This document shows, piece by piece, positions 15,947 through 24,633 of a DNA stretch of 36,954 nt. The stretch lies in NCBI GenBank assembly GCA_947441065.1, contig CANESI010000029.1, forward strand, positions 1 through 36,954, in the 5' to 3' direction. The notes under the pieces were generated by a model. The model saw nothing but the letters and a program-made list of their open reading frames with translations. It had not been told where the DNA came from and searched no databases. The position numbers were made by a program, and so were the translations under genes. Every line of letters begins with the position of its first letter. Positions within the stretch are counted from its first letter, which is position 1. The DNA is from Caulobacteraceae bacterium (lineage in GTDB: Bacteria > Pseudomonadota > Alphaproteobacteria > Caulobacterales > Caulobacteraceae).

Positions 15947-17343
15947 TCAGTCGCCGAACCGCCCTCACCGCCCTTGGGGCCGGAGCCGCCGTCGCAGGAA
16001 CAGGCGTCGCCGCGGTTGCGATTGCCAGCCATGACAAGCCCGAACCGCTGGCCCCGCCCTCGACCGATAACCAAGGCCGGGTGGTCTGGCGCAACTGGTC
16101 AGGTATCCAACATTGCTATCCCCAGTCACGACTGGCCCCCACCAGCGCTGAAGGGTTGGCCCAAATCCTGAAGACCGCGCAGGCACCGATCCGAGTGGTC
16201 GGGGCCGGGCACTCCTTTACCGCGCTGGCCGTGACGCCCGGAACCATGATCTCGCTGGACCAGATGTCGGGGATTGTCGGCTGGCAGGGTGACAATGCGA
16301 TTGTTCAGGCTGGAACCCGACTGGGCACCTTGGGTCCAGAACTGGCGGCCAAGGGGCGGGCCATGGCCAATTTGCCTGACATCAATAAGCAGTCTCTAGG
16401 CGGGGCGCTCGGCACCGGCACCCATGGCACGGGCAAGACCCTAACCGCCATCCACGGCGATGTGGTGGCCCTGACCTTGGCCACGCCGGGCGGGGATCTG
16501 ATCGATTGCGACGCCACCCGCGAGCCTGACATTTTCCAAGCCGCCAAGGTCTCACTCGGCGCATTGGGGGTCATCACCAAGGCGACCTTGCGCACAACGC
16601 CCAATCGCCGCCTGCACCGCCATGTCTGGGTCGAGCCGCTGGAGCAGACGCTGGCCGAGGCTGAGAGCCGCTGGGCCAAGCACCGCAACTATGAATTCTA
16701 TGCCATCCCCTTCACCGACATGGCCGCCTGTATCAGCCATGACGAGACCGACCTGCCCGCCCGCGAGCGCGCCAACGAACAGGATGATACGATCCTTGTG
16801 GCGCTCAAGGGCCTGCGCAATCTGCTCGGCTTCTCCACCACACTGCGAAAAGCCGCCGGTAAGGCTCTGTTATCCAGTGCAAAACCGGAAGAGGCGGTCG
16901 ATGAGGGCTGGAAGCTGCTCTCCACCGATCGGCCCGAACGGTTCAACGAGATGGAGTTCCATCTTCCCGCCGAAAACCAGCTCAAGGCCCTCAAAGAGGT
17001 GATCGAGACCATTGAGCGCGAGCGTCCAGACGTCTTCTTCCCCATCGAGGCGCGCCGTATTGCGCCGGATGAGGCCTGGCTCTCACCGTTCCAAGGCGGG
17101 CCACACGGGTCCATCGCTGTGCACTGCCACTATCGCGACGAGTTCGCCTTTCTGTTCGAGTTGATCCAGCCGATCCTCTTGCGCTACGGCGGACGGCCCC
17201 ACTGGGGCAAGCTGCATAATCTGCAAGGACGGGCGCTCGAAGCCCTTTATCCAAAATGGAATGATTTCAAAGCCCTAAGGCAACGTCTTGATCCAGAAGG
17301 TCGGATGTTGAACCTCTATCTCAAGGGTCTGTTCAATGTCTGA
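15943..17343 (+). CDS. Tat-exported FAD-linked oxidoreductase, D-arabinono-1,4-lactone oxidase family
   Basis: A 466-residue protein. The N-terminus MISRRTALTALGAG with a following hydrophobic run is a twin-arginine signal, so a folded flavoprotein is probably sent to the periplasm. The FAD-binding domain (about 45-225) holds VVGAGHSFTALAV (His90, the position that carries covalent FAD in several relatives) and GGALGTGTHGTG. The ALO-type C-terminal domain ends with RPHWGKLHN (HWGK 420-423) and LDPEGRMLNLYLKGLF. Family members oxidise aldonolactones or polyols. The actual substrate is unknown. The coupled cytochrome suggests electrons go to a c-type carrier and not only to oxygen. It overlaps the next gene by eight bases. 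Confidence 0.88.
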   Translation: MISRRTALTALGAGAAVAGTGVAAVAIASHDKPEPLAPPSTDNQGRVVWRNWSGIQHCYPQSRLAPTSAEGLAQILKTAQAPIRVVGAGHSFTALAVTPGTMISLDQMSGIVGWQGDNAIVQAGTRLGTLGPELAAKGRAMANLPDINKQSLGGALGTGTHGTGKTLTAIHGDVVALTLATPGGDLIDCDATREPDIFQAAKVSLGALGVITKATLRTTPNRRLHRHVWVEPLEQTLAEAESRWAKHRNYEFYAIPFTDMAACISHDETDLPARERANEQDDTILVALKGLRNLLGFSTTLRKAAGKALLSSAKPEEAVDEGWKLLSTDRPERFNEMEFHLPAENQLKALKEVIETIERERPDVFFPIEARRIAPDEAWLSPFQGGPHGSIAVHCHYRDEFAFLFELIQPILLRYGGRPHWGKLHNLQGRALEALYPKWNDFKALRQRLDPEGRMLNLYLKGLFNV

Positions 17344-18625
17344 CGCCCCGTCACGGCGTGGACTGGTGCGGGCAGGATTGGCGGGCGGTGCCCTCGCGGC
17401 CCTGACCCTTGGAGGACTATCGATGCGTAAACGCGATCAGGGCGGTCCCCACGACGCCTATTTCCTTGGCCTGTCCTCAGCCCTCGAGCGCGCGGGCCTA
17501 GCCCGTCCGACCTTGGTCATTGATCAGGCAAGGCTCGAGGCCAACATCAAGGCCGTGAAGGCAGCCCTGCCCGAGCGCCAGCATCTGCGGATCGTGGTCA
17601 AGTCCCTGCCCTGCGCCAGCCTGATTGATGCGGTGGCCGAGGGCATGGGCACAGAACGGTTCATGGTCTTCAACGCCCCGATGATGGCCACCATGGCAGT
17701 CGAGCGTCCTGGCGGTGACTATCTGATGGGCAAGCCCCTCGCCGCCGCCGAGGCCAAGGGGTTCTTTCGCGATCTTCATCGCAACGCCTTTGATCCGGCA
17801 AAGCAACTGCAGTGGCTGATCGATAGCCCCGAACGGCTAGACCAATATGCAGCCCTCGCCAGCGCTAATGGCGCGCCGATGAGGGTCAATCTGGAAATCG
17901 ACATCGGCCTCCATCGCGGCGGATTTTCAGGTCCCGAAGGGTTCAAGGCAGCGCTGGATCGGCTCAAGGCCACCCCGAACCTGACCCTCTCAGGCGTGAT
18001 GGGCTATGATCCCCACCTCTCTCATGTCGCTGCTGGCGAGGCTCGCGCCAAGGCCTTGGGCCGCAGTCAAAAGACCTATCAAGCCTTTATCGATCAGGTC
18101 CGCGAGGCAGACTTTGCCTTAGAGGGCATGACGCTCAATACGGCCGGCAGCCCGACCTTCCACATGCACCGCGACAATCCCTATGCCACCGAGGTTTCGG
18201 TCGGCTCGGCCTTCGTCAAGCCGGTGGATTTCGATACCGACACCCTGACCGATAATGTCCCGGCGGCCTTCATCGCCACGCCGGTGATCAAGGCCCTGCC
18301 CGAAACCCTACTGCCCACGGCGGAGCAATTGGCGGGCCTCTTGCGGTTCATGGACCCCAACACCAGCCGCGCCTTCTTCATCCATGGCGGACATTGGCTG
18401 GCCACACCGGTTTCGCCGCCGGGTCTGGAATATTCGTCGCTGTTTGGGCGCTCGAGCAATCAAGAGCTGCTCACCGGTTCGAACAGGGTCACGCTGCAGG
18501 CCGACGACTATATCTTCCTGCGGCCCAACCAGAGTGAGGCGGTGCTTCTGCAGTTCGGCGATATCGCGCTCTATGATGGCCGCGAAATCAAGGAACGCTG
18601 GCCGGTCTTTAGCCCTTCGGCTTAG
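17336..18625 (+). CDS. Tat-exported fold-type III PLP enzyme (D-threonine aldolase / DSD1-like)
   Basis: A 429-residue protein starting MSDAPSRRGLVRAGLAGGALAAL, a twin-arginine-like signal, unusual for a PLP enzyme. The alanine-racemase-type barrel begins at PTLVIDQARLEANI. The probable PLP lysine is Lys89 in RIVVKSLPC. Further conserved-looking parts are NLEIDIGLHRGGF, LSGVMGYDPHLSH, NTAGSPTFHMH, and the C-terminal segment GHWLATP...DDYIFLRPNQSEAVLLQFG typical of D-serine dehydratase/D-threonine aldolase relatives. It may act on a beta-hydroxy amino acid in the periplasm. It is coupled to the FAD oxidase gene and converges on the lipoprotein gene with a 17-base overlap. Substrate is unknown. 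Confidence 0.82.
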   Translation: MSDAPSRRGLVRAGLAGGALAALTLGGLSMRKRDQGGPHDAYFLGLSSALERAGLARPTLVIDQARLEANIKAVKAALPERQHLRIVVKSLPCASLIDAVAEGMGTERFMVFNAPMMATMAVERPGGDYLMGKPLAAAEAKGFFRDLHRNAFDPAKQLQWLIDSPERLDQYAALASANGAPMRVNLEIDIGLHRGGFSGPEGFKAALDRLKATPNLTLSGVMGYDPHLSHVAAGEARAKALGRSQKTYQAFIDQVREADFALEGMTLNTAGSPTFHMHRDNPYATEVSVGSAFVKPVDFDTDTLTDNVPAAFIATPVIKALPETLLPTAEQLAGLLRFMDPNTSRAFFIHGGHWLATPVSPPGLEYSSLFGRSSNQELLTGSNRVTLQADDYIFLRPNQSEAVLLQFGDIALYDGREIKERWPVFSPSA

Positions 18626-19265
18626 CAAAGCCAGCGGCGGACTGATCGGTCCATTTCACCACCTGGCCTTGACAATCGGACAGGGCCTCGTTCAGGGCCG
18701 CGACCAGCGACTGAACCCGGTTGCTCTCGGCCGGGACCTGACAGTCAAAGACCGATTGGCTGACGAGGGTGCGCTGATCGGCATCGGCCAAGAGGCCGCT
18801 CAGATTGACCACCGCCACCGGAGACCGGCGCGAGCCCTCACCATAGCGGATCTCAAGCGCGCGAACATCCAGTCGCAGGACCAGCTTGGCGCTGACAGGG
18901 TCCTTGGGCGAGATCAGGCGCGCATCGCCGGTGCCGCGCATAAAGGCCTTGGCGAGGCTTTCTTCGAACAACAGGGTGGCAGGCATGGTCCAGCGCGCCT
19001 GTGCGACATAGGCCGCCTGATTTCCTTGGCGGGTCAGAAGACGATCGCCTGCGACCTCGCGATTGAACTGGATCGCGCCCTGCAAGACGCTCACCCCTGC
19101 CCCAGAGGCCGCCTGTGGGCCACCCTCAGCCTCGAGCCCCAGATGATAGAGCTGAGCGGGCTTGGTCTTGGGGAACACCGTCACGCAGGCTGAGAGGCTG
19201 ATGGCGGCAAGGCCCAGGCCGATGATCGCAGCGGCGCGCCTTAACTGAGCGGGGGCGTGGATCAT
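18609..19265 (-). CDS. ABC-type transport auxiliary lipoprotein (PqiC-like) of the Mla operon
   Basis: A 218-residue lipoprotein with lipobox LSAC (Cys27). Residues from about 34 (TKPAQLYHLGLE) through YVAQARWTMPATLLFEESLAKAF and LVLRLDVRALEIRYGEG fit the auxiliary lipoprotein that closes Mla-type operons in Alphaproteobacteria and resembles PqiC. It probably sits on the inner face of the outer membrane and takes part in lipid transfer with the MCE ring. Its start overlaps the MlaD stop by four bases, so it is the last gene of a tightly coupled four-gene unit. Its 3' end overlaps the convergent PLP-enzyme gene. Confidence 0.85.
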   Translation of the reverse strand: MIHAPAQLRRAAAIIGLGLAAISLSACVTVFPKTKPAQLYHLGLEAEGGPQAASGAGVSVLQGAIQFNREVAGDRLLTRQGNQAAYVAQARWTMPATLLFEESLAKAFMRGTGDARLISPKDPVSAKLVLRLDVRALEIRYGEGSRRSPVAVVNLSGLLADADQRTLVSQSVFDCQVPAESNRVQSLVAALNEALSDCQGQVVKWTDQSAAGFAKPKG

Positions 19266-20200
19266 GGGCGGACCTCCAGTTCCTTAGCCGGGGCCTTACT
19301 GACAAGGCCACGGGGATTGACTTCAGCTTCGGTGGCCAGACGGTCCAGAGATTCCGCTGCCGCCTGAAGGGTCGAGATCGCAGAGCTTAAACGCGGCAGG
19401 CCGGTCTTGCTGAACTCCGCCGTCGGTTCTTTCAGCTGCGCAATCAGGGCGCGCGCCTCAGTCGTAGCAACGTCGAGTTCTTCGGCGGCGGCACTGACAT
19501 CGGCCATGGCCTTGCGGGCATCGCCATTGACGAAGGTCTCGCTCGTGCGGCTGAGACTTTCAAAAGCCAAGGCCGCCCGATCAATATTTTTCAGGGCCAC
19601 TTCGGCCTCTGCCAAGATGGCCTTACGGTCGCGCGCCTCGGCGGTGACCGCCTCGATATTTTTGAAGGTGCTGCTCAGGCTCTTGATGTTCTCATCGGAC
19701 ATGACCTGATTGACCCGGTTGATCGCGTCTAGGGTACGGGTCAAGACCGTGCCGCCGCCCTCCAACAGGTCGGCCAAGGGGCCTTGCTGGCTCAAGATGA
19801 CCGGAACCGTGCCGCGCTCAGCCGCATCGCGCAACAAGGGCTTGGTGGCCGTGCCCGCTGTGATCTGAACATAGTTGACCCCGGTAATGCCTTGGGGCTC
19901 CAGCGTGGCGTAGGAATCGGTGCGGATGGGCACATCAGAGGTGATGCGACCTCTAGCAATGACGCGCTTAGGGTCTTTCGGATCGAGCGAAATCTTGGTC
20001 ACTTCGCCGACCTTGATGCCGTTGAAATGGACCTCCCCGCCTTCGGTTAGCCCGCGCACAGGCCCCACGAAAGAGATGTCGTAGACAGCATAGTCCTGCG
20101 CAAACTGAACCCGCGCCAGCCAGGTGACGAACACGGCCGCGAGGATCAGCAGGATCAGAGAGATCAATCCCACCAAGAAATAGTTGGCATTGCGTTCCAT
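19262..20200 (-). CDS. mlaD: MlaD-family MCE-domain protein
   Basis: A 312-residue protein with one N-terminal membrane segment (about 7-28) and then an MCE domain (about 38-115: YDISFVGPVRGLTEGGEVHFNGIKVGEVTKISLD...LEPQGITGVNYVQI). A long helical region with Ala-rich heptads follows. MCE proteins form hexameric rings that shuttle phospholipids between membranes. I chose ATG 20200, whose first base is the last base of the ATPase stop codon (TGATG), because it directly precedes the membrane segment; the frame remains open upstream without homology. It is longer than enterobacterial MlaD owing to the helical tail. Confidence 0.92.
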   Translation of the reverse strand: MERNANYFLVGLISLILLILAAVFVTWLARVQFAQDYAVYDISFVGPVRGLTEGGEVHFNGIKVGEVTKISLDPKDPKRVIARGRITSDVPIRTDSYATLEPQGITGVNYVQITAGTATKPLLRDAAERGTVPVILSQQGPLADLLEGGGTVLTRTLDAINRVNQVMSDENIKSLSSTFKNIEAVTAEARDRKAILAEAEVALKNIDRAALAFESLSRTSETFVNGDARKAMADVSAAAEELDVATTEARALIAQLKEPTAEFSKTGLPRLSSAISTLQAAAESLDRLATEAEVNPRGLVSKAPAKELEVRP

Positions 20201-21024
20201 CAACCTGCCTCCTCGGCACCCGCTGCCGGGCTCTTTAAACGGCTGGACGCTGCGACCGAAGCCGCCGCTGCCCGACCTCGAGGACCACAAAAATACTCTT
20301 GGACCCAAGGATGTTTGGACTGTTCTAGATCACGCGCCGAAGCCTTGGCGACGATCTTCTTATCCGCCAGTACCGCTACGCTATCACAGATGGTATAGAG
20401 GCTGTCCAGATCGTGCGTGATCATAAAGACGGTGAGACCCAGACTGGCCGAAAGGTCGGCGATCAGCTCGTCAAAGGCTCCCGCCCCAATCGGATCGAGA
20501 CCAGAGGTCGGCTCGTCCAAAAATAGCAGTTCAGGATCAAGGGCCAGCGCCCGCGCGAGAGCTGCCCGCTTGATCATGCCGCCAGAAAGCTCCGACGGTT
20601 TGAGGTCAATGGCATGGGGCGGCAGGCCAACCAAGGCGATCTTCAAGGCCGCCAGTTCGCGCATATCTTTGGCCGACAGGTTGCCATGCTGAAGCATCGG
20701 AGCCTCGACATTTTCTCCCACCGTCAGATTGGAAAAGAGCGCGCCGCGTTGAAACAGGACACCCCAGCGTCGGTCAACCGAACTGCGCTCAGCTCGACTG
20801 GCCACCGACAGGTCCACACCAAAGATCTTGATCGTGCCCTCATCAATGGGCTTAAGGCCCAAAATGGTATTGAGCAGAACCGACTTTCCAGAGCCTGACC
20901 CCCCGACCACGCCGACGATCTCACCCTCTGTGATGGTCAGATCCAAATCCTGATGGATCACGCGCTCACCGAACCGAGAGACTAGGCCTTTTATCTCAAT
21001 GACGGGGGTGTGACCGGGGCTCAT
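20200..21024 (-). CDS. mlaF: MlaF-type ABC transporter ATPase
   Basis: A 274-residue ATPase with Walker A GGSGSGKS (41-48), a Q-loop near LFQRGALF, signature LSGGM (146-150), Walker B LLFLDEPTSGLDP (166-178) and the switch His in MITHDLDSL. The FQRGALFSNLTVGENVEAP stretch is typical of the MlaF/Ttg2A group. It powers phospholipid movement with the MlaE permease, whose stop it overlaps by four bases (ATGA). The C-terminal ~30 residues are Ala-rich and probably disordered. Confidence 0.94.
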   Translation of the reverse strand: MSPGHTPVIEIKGLVSRFGERVIHQDLDLTITEGEIVGVVGGSGSGKSVLLNTILGLKPIDEGTIKIFGVDLSVASRAERSSVDRRWGVLFQRGALFSNLTVGENVEAPMLQHGNLSAKDMRELAALKIALVGLPPHAIDLKPSELSGGMIKRAALARALALDPELLFLDEPTSGLDPIGAGAFDELIADLSASLGLTVFMITHDLDSLYTICDSVAVLADKKIVAKASARDLEQSKHPWVQEYFCGPRGRAAAASVAASSRLKSPAAGAEEAG

Positions 21025-22136
21025 AGGTCGAGCTCCATATAGATCAGCGCAAAGACCGCATCGATCAGGATCAGGGAAAAGATCGCCTGCACCACCGCTG
21101 AGGTCACGCGTCGGCCTAGCGATTCCACGTCGCCGCCGACCTCCATGCCCTGCCGACAGCCAATCGAGGCGATGACAGCGGCCATCACGGGCGCCTTGCT
21201 CATGCCGATCCAGAAATGGGTGATGCCGACATTCTCGACAATCCGCTGCAGGAAGAAGGATGGCCCAAGATCGAGCACCGACCAGGTCACCAACATCCCG
21301 CCCAAAAGCCCTGACAGGGTGGCGATAAAGGTCAGGATCGGGATGGCGAAGAGCAGCGCAAAGAACCTTGGAATGATCAGGGCATCGAAGGGATCAATAC
21401 CCAGCACCCGCATGGCATCAACCTCTTGGCTCATCTTCATCGACCCGATCTCGGCGGCAAAAGAACTCGCGGACCGACCGGCAAGCAGGACAGAAGTGAT
21501 GATGACGCTGAACTCGCGCAAAACCGCGATCCCGATCAGCTCGACGGCAAAGACCTGAGCGCCGAACTGAGAGAGCATGTTAGCCCCGAGCAGGGCTATG
21601 ACCGCACCGATAAAGAAGCTCGTCATCGCCACAATCGGCATGGCGTCCAACCCTGCCCGCTCGACCAGCGAGAAACAGGCGGCCCATCTCACCCGCTGGG
21701 GACTGCGAACGGCCCGACCGATGGCAACGAGCAATCTGCCATTGAAGGCAAAGGTGTCATAGATGTCGTCGCCGATGGAGTAGATGCCCCGCCCGACCCG
21801 TTCGACCAAGGCATGGAAGGGCCGGTTGACGGGCGCAGCTGGCTTTTCCAAAGCGGCGGCATCGGCGACGAGGGCGAGAAGGTGAAGCGTTGCCGGTCTG
21901 CCACTGAGCCGCTCAGGGGCCATCTGACCGCCTAGGGCACGAACCACAGCCAAGGCGCCCGCCGTATCCAGCCTGGCCACCTCAGACAGATCAATGATCG
22001 CGTTGGGCGCGGCCTGCACAGCTTGGACAAGGCGCGAGCCTGCCTTGCCTAGTTCCACCGATGTCCAATCACCACTGGCGATGATGCGACAGGTGCCCTC
22101 GGCCTCTTCGAGACGAAAATCAGCGCGCAAGCTCAT
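21021..22136 (-). CDS. mlaE: MlaE-type permease fused to an N-terminal STAS (MlaB-like) domain
   Basis: A 371-residue protein. The first ~95 residues (GDWTSVELGKAGSRLVQAVQ...IIDLSEVARLDTAGALAVVRALGG) form a STAS domain like MlaB, normally a separate subunit bound to the ATPase. After a linker, about 130-371 is the MlaE permease: VRWAACFSLVERAGLDAMPIVAMTSFFIGAVIA, AGRSASSFAAEIGSMKMSQEVDAMRVLGIDP and a C-terminal hydrophobic helix. Fusion of the two parts explains the lack of a separate mlaB gene here. It is the first gene of the coupled Mla unit, 40 bases downstream of the methyltransferase gene. Confidence 0.93.
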   Translation of the reverse strand: MSLRADFRLEEAEGTCRIIASGDWTSVELGKAGSRLVQAVQAAPNAIIDLSEVARLDTAGALAVVRALGGQMAPERLSGRPATLHLLALVADAAALEKPAAPVNRPFHALVERVGRGIYSIGDDIYDTFAFNGRLLVAIGRAVRSPQRVRWAACFSLVERAGLDAMPIVAMTSFFIGAVIALLGANMLSQFGAQVFAVELIGIAVLREFSVIITSVLLAGRSASSFAAEIGSMKMSQEVDAMRVLGIDPFDALIIPRFFALLFAIPILTFIATLSGLLGGMLVTWSVLDLGPSFFLQRIVENVGITHFWIGMSKAPVMAAVIASIGCRQGMEVGGDVESLGRRVTSAVVQAIFSLILIDAVFALIYMELDL

Positions 22137-22176
22137 GAAGGCAGTCTAACAGAGGTCAAGTGCAACCCCAAGGCGC

Positions 22177-22800
22177 TTAGGCCACAACGGCGCTGCCCCA
22201 TTCACTCCAGCCCAAGATTTGCGGCGTACCGGGCAGGTACATGCCGTGCTGATCCTGCAACTGAAATCCTGCGGCGGCGATGGCGCTCGCGATGGGGCGG
22301 GTCATGTGGCAACCGCCCGCCAGCCGCTTCCAGATCGGCTCGATCCGGCGCTGCCAGGTTTGCACCTTGGCGTCGGGGGCAAGGCCGTGCTCACAGAACA
22401 GGAAGGTCCCACCCGGCTTCAAGGCGCGCTTGGCCTCAGCCAAGGCGGCGGCGGGGTCTTGCACGGAGCAGAGGGTGAAGGTGCAGACCACCGTGTCAAA
22501 GCTTCCATCCGCAAAAGGCAGGGCCTCAGCGGTTCCCTTGGCGATGGTCACATTCAGGCCCTCAGGACGCGGGGCCGCCTCAGCAAAGGCGCGAAGCTCG
22601 TCGGAGGGATCGACGCCCTCAACGCTGCTGACCAATTTGGGATCATAGAAGGCCAGATTCAGGCCACCGCCGATGCCCAGTTCCAGCACCCGCCCCTTGG
22701 CCAGAGGCACGACCTTGGCCCGCTGCTTCATGATCGGCTTGGAGGCACAGGCACAGCCAATCAACTTGGGCATGATGTGGCGGTCATAGAATGACGTCAT
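22177..22800 (-). CDS. Class I SAM-dependent methyltransferase
   Basis: A 207-residue protein with the SAM-binding motif VLELGIGGGLN (38-48), VEGVDPSDEL, GTAEALPFADGSFDTVVCTFTLCSV and LKPGGTFLFCEHGLAP, all Methyltransf_11-type. The opening (FYDRHIMPKLIGCACAS) and the C-terminal GGCHMTRPIASAIAAAGF resemble small-molecule or lipid methyltransferases such as PmtA/METTL7 relatives. The substrate is not determinable. It lies 40 bases upstream of the Mla operon on the same strand and may be co-transcribed, which would fit a lipid substrate, but that is speculative. Confidence 0.85.
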   Translation of the reverse strand: MTSFYDRHIMPKLIGCACASKPIMKQRAKVVPLAKGRVLELGIGGGLNLAFYDPKLVSSVEGVDPSDELRAFAEAAPRPEGLNVTIAKGTAEALPFADGSFDTVVCTFTLCSVQDPAAALAEAKRALKPGGTFLFCEHGLAPDAKVQTWQRRIEPIWKRLAGGCHMTRPIASAIAAAGFQLQDQHGMYLPGTPQILGWSEWGSAVVA

Positions 22801-22895
22801 CGGATCCTCCCAGCCACGCCTTGATCGGTGCGGCTTGTCTTAGACCCTCAGGCTAAATCATTTTGGCCCAAGACAAATAACAAATCGCTATGGGC

Positions 22896-23930
22896 CTAGT
22901 CCTGACCATAGAGCAGAGGATAGACATCGACCTTGCCGCTGACGACATCGGCGACACTGACCTCGGGCCATCCGACCTTGCTATTGGCACTGGCGGCCCA
23001 GGCCTCGGCGACCATATCACGCAGACTCGATGCAGCCTCTGCCAAGCGACGATTGACGAACTCTTGCCCGCGCGGGTCGCTGGCAACCAAGCCGCCCGCC
23101 TTTTCGAGATCATAGAGCGGCTCAAGCTGAGCATTGGTGGCGCGCAAATAGCGGACAGTCATCTGCTCGATGGTGCAGCCGCACGGTGTGTAGGGCGTCA
23201 TGGCGGCCTTCAGTCGGGCCTGATCCATCACCTGTCGCACCAGCGCCCCTTCAAAGCTGCCATGGATCGTTCGAGCCCTCGAATAGCCCTTGGGATTGGG
23301 GCCATCGCTCCAGCCGTTATAGTGGATGCTGGTATGGAGCGGCTGGCTCGCATCACCGACATAATGGGCCCAGATGCCGATATTGTTGAGAATCAGGGTC
23401 TCGCGCCGCGCCAGATCAGCCTTGATCCAAGCCCGTTGCTGCGGGTCTTTGGCCCTAGGCAAGGCGGCGGTCAGGACGCGCCAGTGGGCAAAGTCCTTGG
23501 TAATCTGTTGCCAGCCATCGACCATCGCATAGGGCAAGAGGCCTGCCTTGGCACTGTCGCTACCGCCTGCGCGCAGGGCGGTTTCATAGTCAGACCGGGT
23601 CGCGGCCATAGGCTCAAGAGGCACCGCGCCCATGATCAGGCCTTGGTCATCCAGATCCACAAAGTGGTTGGAGTCGCGCATGGAACTGTGAAGCCGACCT
23701 GCCCCCTTGGAGCGATCCAACTCCCGAGCCAGTTCCCCCACTGTGATCACGGCGTCGGGTTTACGAAGGAAGGCTGGAAGGTCTGCGGGCAAGGCCTGCA
23801 TCCCTGCCTCGGCGATGATCCGATGACCCGTCGCGCCCCAGGCCAAGGCTGAAACCGGGACCGCCAGCGCGATGACGGCGCTCAAGGCCGAAAGTCCAAG
23901 GCGCGCGCGCCTGGAGAGGGAAACCGTCAT
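22896..23930 (-). CDS. Secreted S1/P1-type zinc nuclease
   Basis: A 344-residue protein whose signal peptide ends ALA before WGATGHRII. A mature N-terminal Trp that itself ligates zinc is a hallmark of the S1/P1 nuclease and zinc phospholipase C superfamily. Further zinc-ligand motifs are SSMRDSNHFVDLDD and HYVGDASQPLHTSIHYNGW (from 189). Members cut single-stranded DNA or RNA and release 3'-phosphates, or cleave phospholipids. Nuclease is more likely here from the HYxGDxxQPLH spacing. It probably acts in the periplasm or outside for nucleic-acid scavenging. It lies 18 bases downstream of the GST gene on the same strand. Confidence 0.88.
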   Translation of the reverse strand: MTVSLSRRARLGLSALSAVIALAVPVSALAWGATGHRIIAEAGMQALPADLPAFLRKPDAVITVGELARELDRSKGAGRLHSSMRDSNHFVDLDDQGLIMGAVPLEPMAATRSDYETALRAGGSDSAKAGLLPYAMVDGWQQITKDFAHWRVLTAALPRAKDPQQRAWIKADLARRETLILNNIGIWAHYVGDASQPLHTSIHYNGWSDGPNPKGYSRARTIHGSFEGALVRQVMDQARLKAAMTPYTPCGCTIEQMTVRYLRATNAQLEPLYDLEKAGGLVASDPRGQEFVNRRLAEAASSLRDMVAEAWAASANSKVGWPEVSVADVVSGKVDVYPLLYGQD

Positions 23931-23948
23931 GGAGCGCCGCCTTTTCGA

Positions 23949-24539
23949 TCAGTCGGTAATGTTCAGATCCGTCTCGACTCGCGCAATCCAAGCCCGAACG
24001 AGCGGATAGGCCTGCATATCGAATCCGCCCTGAGGTGCAAGTCGCGTATAGGCTAGCAGGGCCACATCCGCCAAGGTCACACGATCTGACGCCAGATAGG
24101 CGCGACCTGCAAGGCCTGTCTCCATCCGCGCCAAGGCCCCATAGCCCCGCTCCATCAGACGCGGCTCGATCTGGTCGGCGCTCTTGCCCATCATGTGCCG
24201 TTGAAAGCGCACCACGGCGATATAGGGCTCATGGCTATATTGCTCCCAATACATCCATTCCAGCATCTTGGCCCGGTCAGAGGCGTCCGCAGGGATCAGG
24301 TCAGAGCCCTCGGCCAGATAGGTGATGATGGCGTTGGACTGGGCCAGAACCCGCCCATCTTCGAGCACGACTGTCGGCACCTGACCGGCTGGATTGAGCG
24401 CCAAAAAGGTCGGCGTCTTGGCCTCGTCTTTCAGGACATCAATGTCGATCCATTGATACGGGATCGACAAATAGTCCGCCGTCCATTTGACCTTCAGACA
24501 GTTTCCAGAGATCCGGTCACCATAGATTTTCACGGTCAT
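23949..24539 (-). CDS. Glutathione S-transferase family protein
   Basis: A 196-residue cytoplasmic protein of normal GST length. The thioredoxin-like N-terminal half (1-80) includes YGDRISGNCLKVKW, LNPAGQVPTVVLEDGRVLAQSNAIITYLAEG with the cis-Pro VP and the Gln-Ser glutathione-binding pair. The all-helical half contains YLASDRVTLADVALLAYTRLA, the conserved N-capping segment. It may conjugate or reduce electrophiles with glutathione; the substrate is unknown. It starts divergently from the 3D-domain gene. Confidence 0.92.
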   Translation of the reverse strand: MTVKIYGDRISGNCLKVKWTADYLSIPYQWIDIDVLKDEAKTPTFLALNPAGQVPTVVLEDGRVLAQSNAIITYLAEGSDLIPADASDRAKMLEWMYWEQYSHEPYIAVVRFQRHMMGKSADQIEPRLMERGYGALARMETGLAGRAYLASDRVTLADVALLAYTRLAPQGGFDMQAYPLVRAWIARVETDLNITD

Positions 24540-24633
24540 AGGGGCGCAGCCTTCACCAACAGGGTTGATCCGAGCCCTTCATGCCCCTTAAATAGCGTCG
24601 GCTCAATACGCCAAGGCTGACCTCTGGTAGATC

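Noticed and set aside
22865-22896. GGCCCA/TGGGCC inverted repeat after the S1/P1 nuclease gene as a terminator
   Set aside because: The six-base arms enclose a 20-base loop and are followed by A residues on the transcribed strand, so termination is not convincing.
22890-23852. 320-codon open frame on the plus strand opposite the S1/P1 nuclease gene
   Set aside because: The minus-strand frame has a signal peptide and zinc motifs. The plus-strand translation has none and no supporting start signal.
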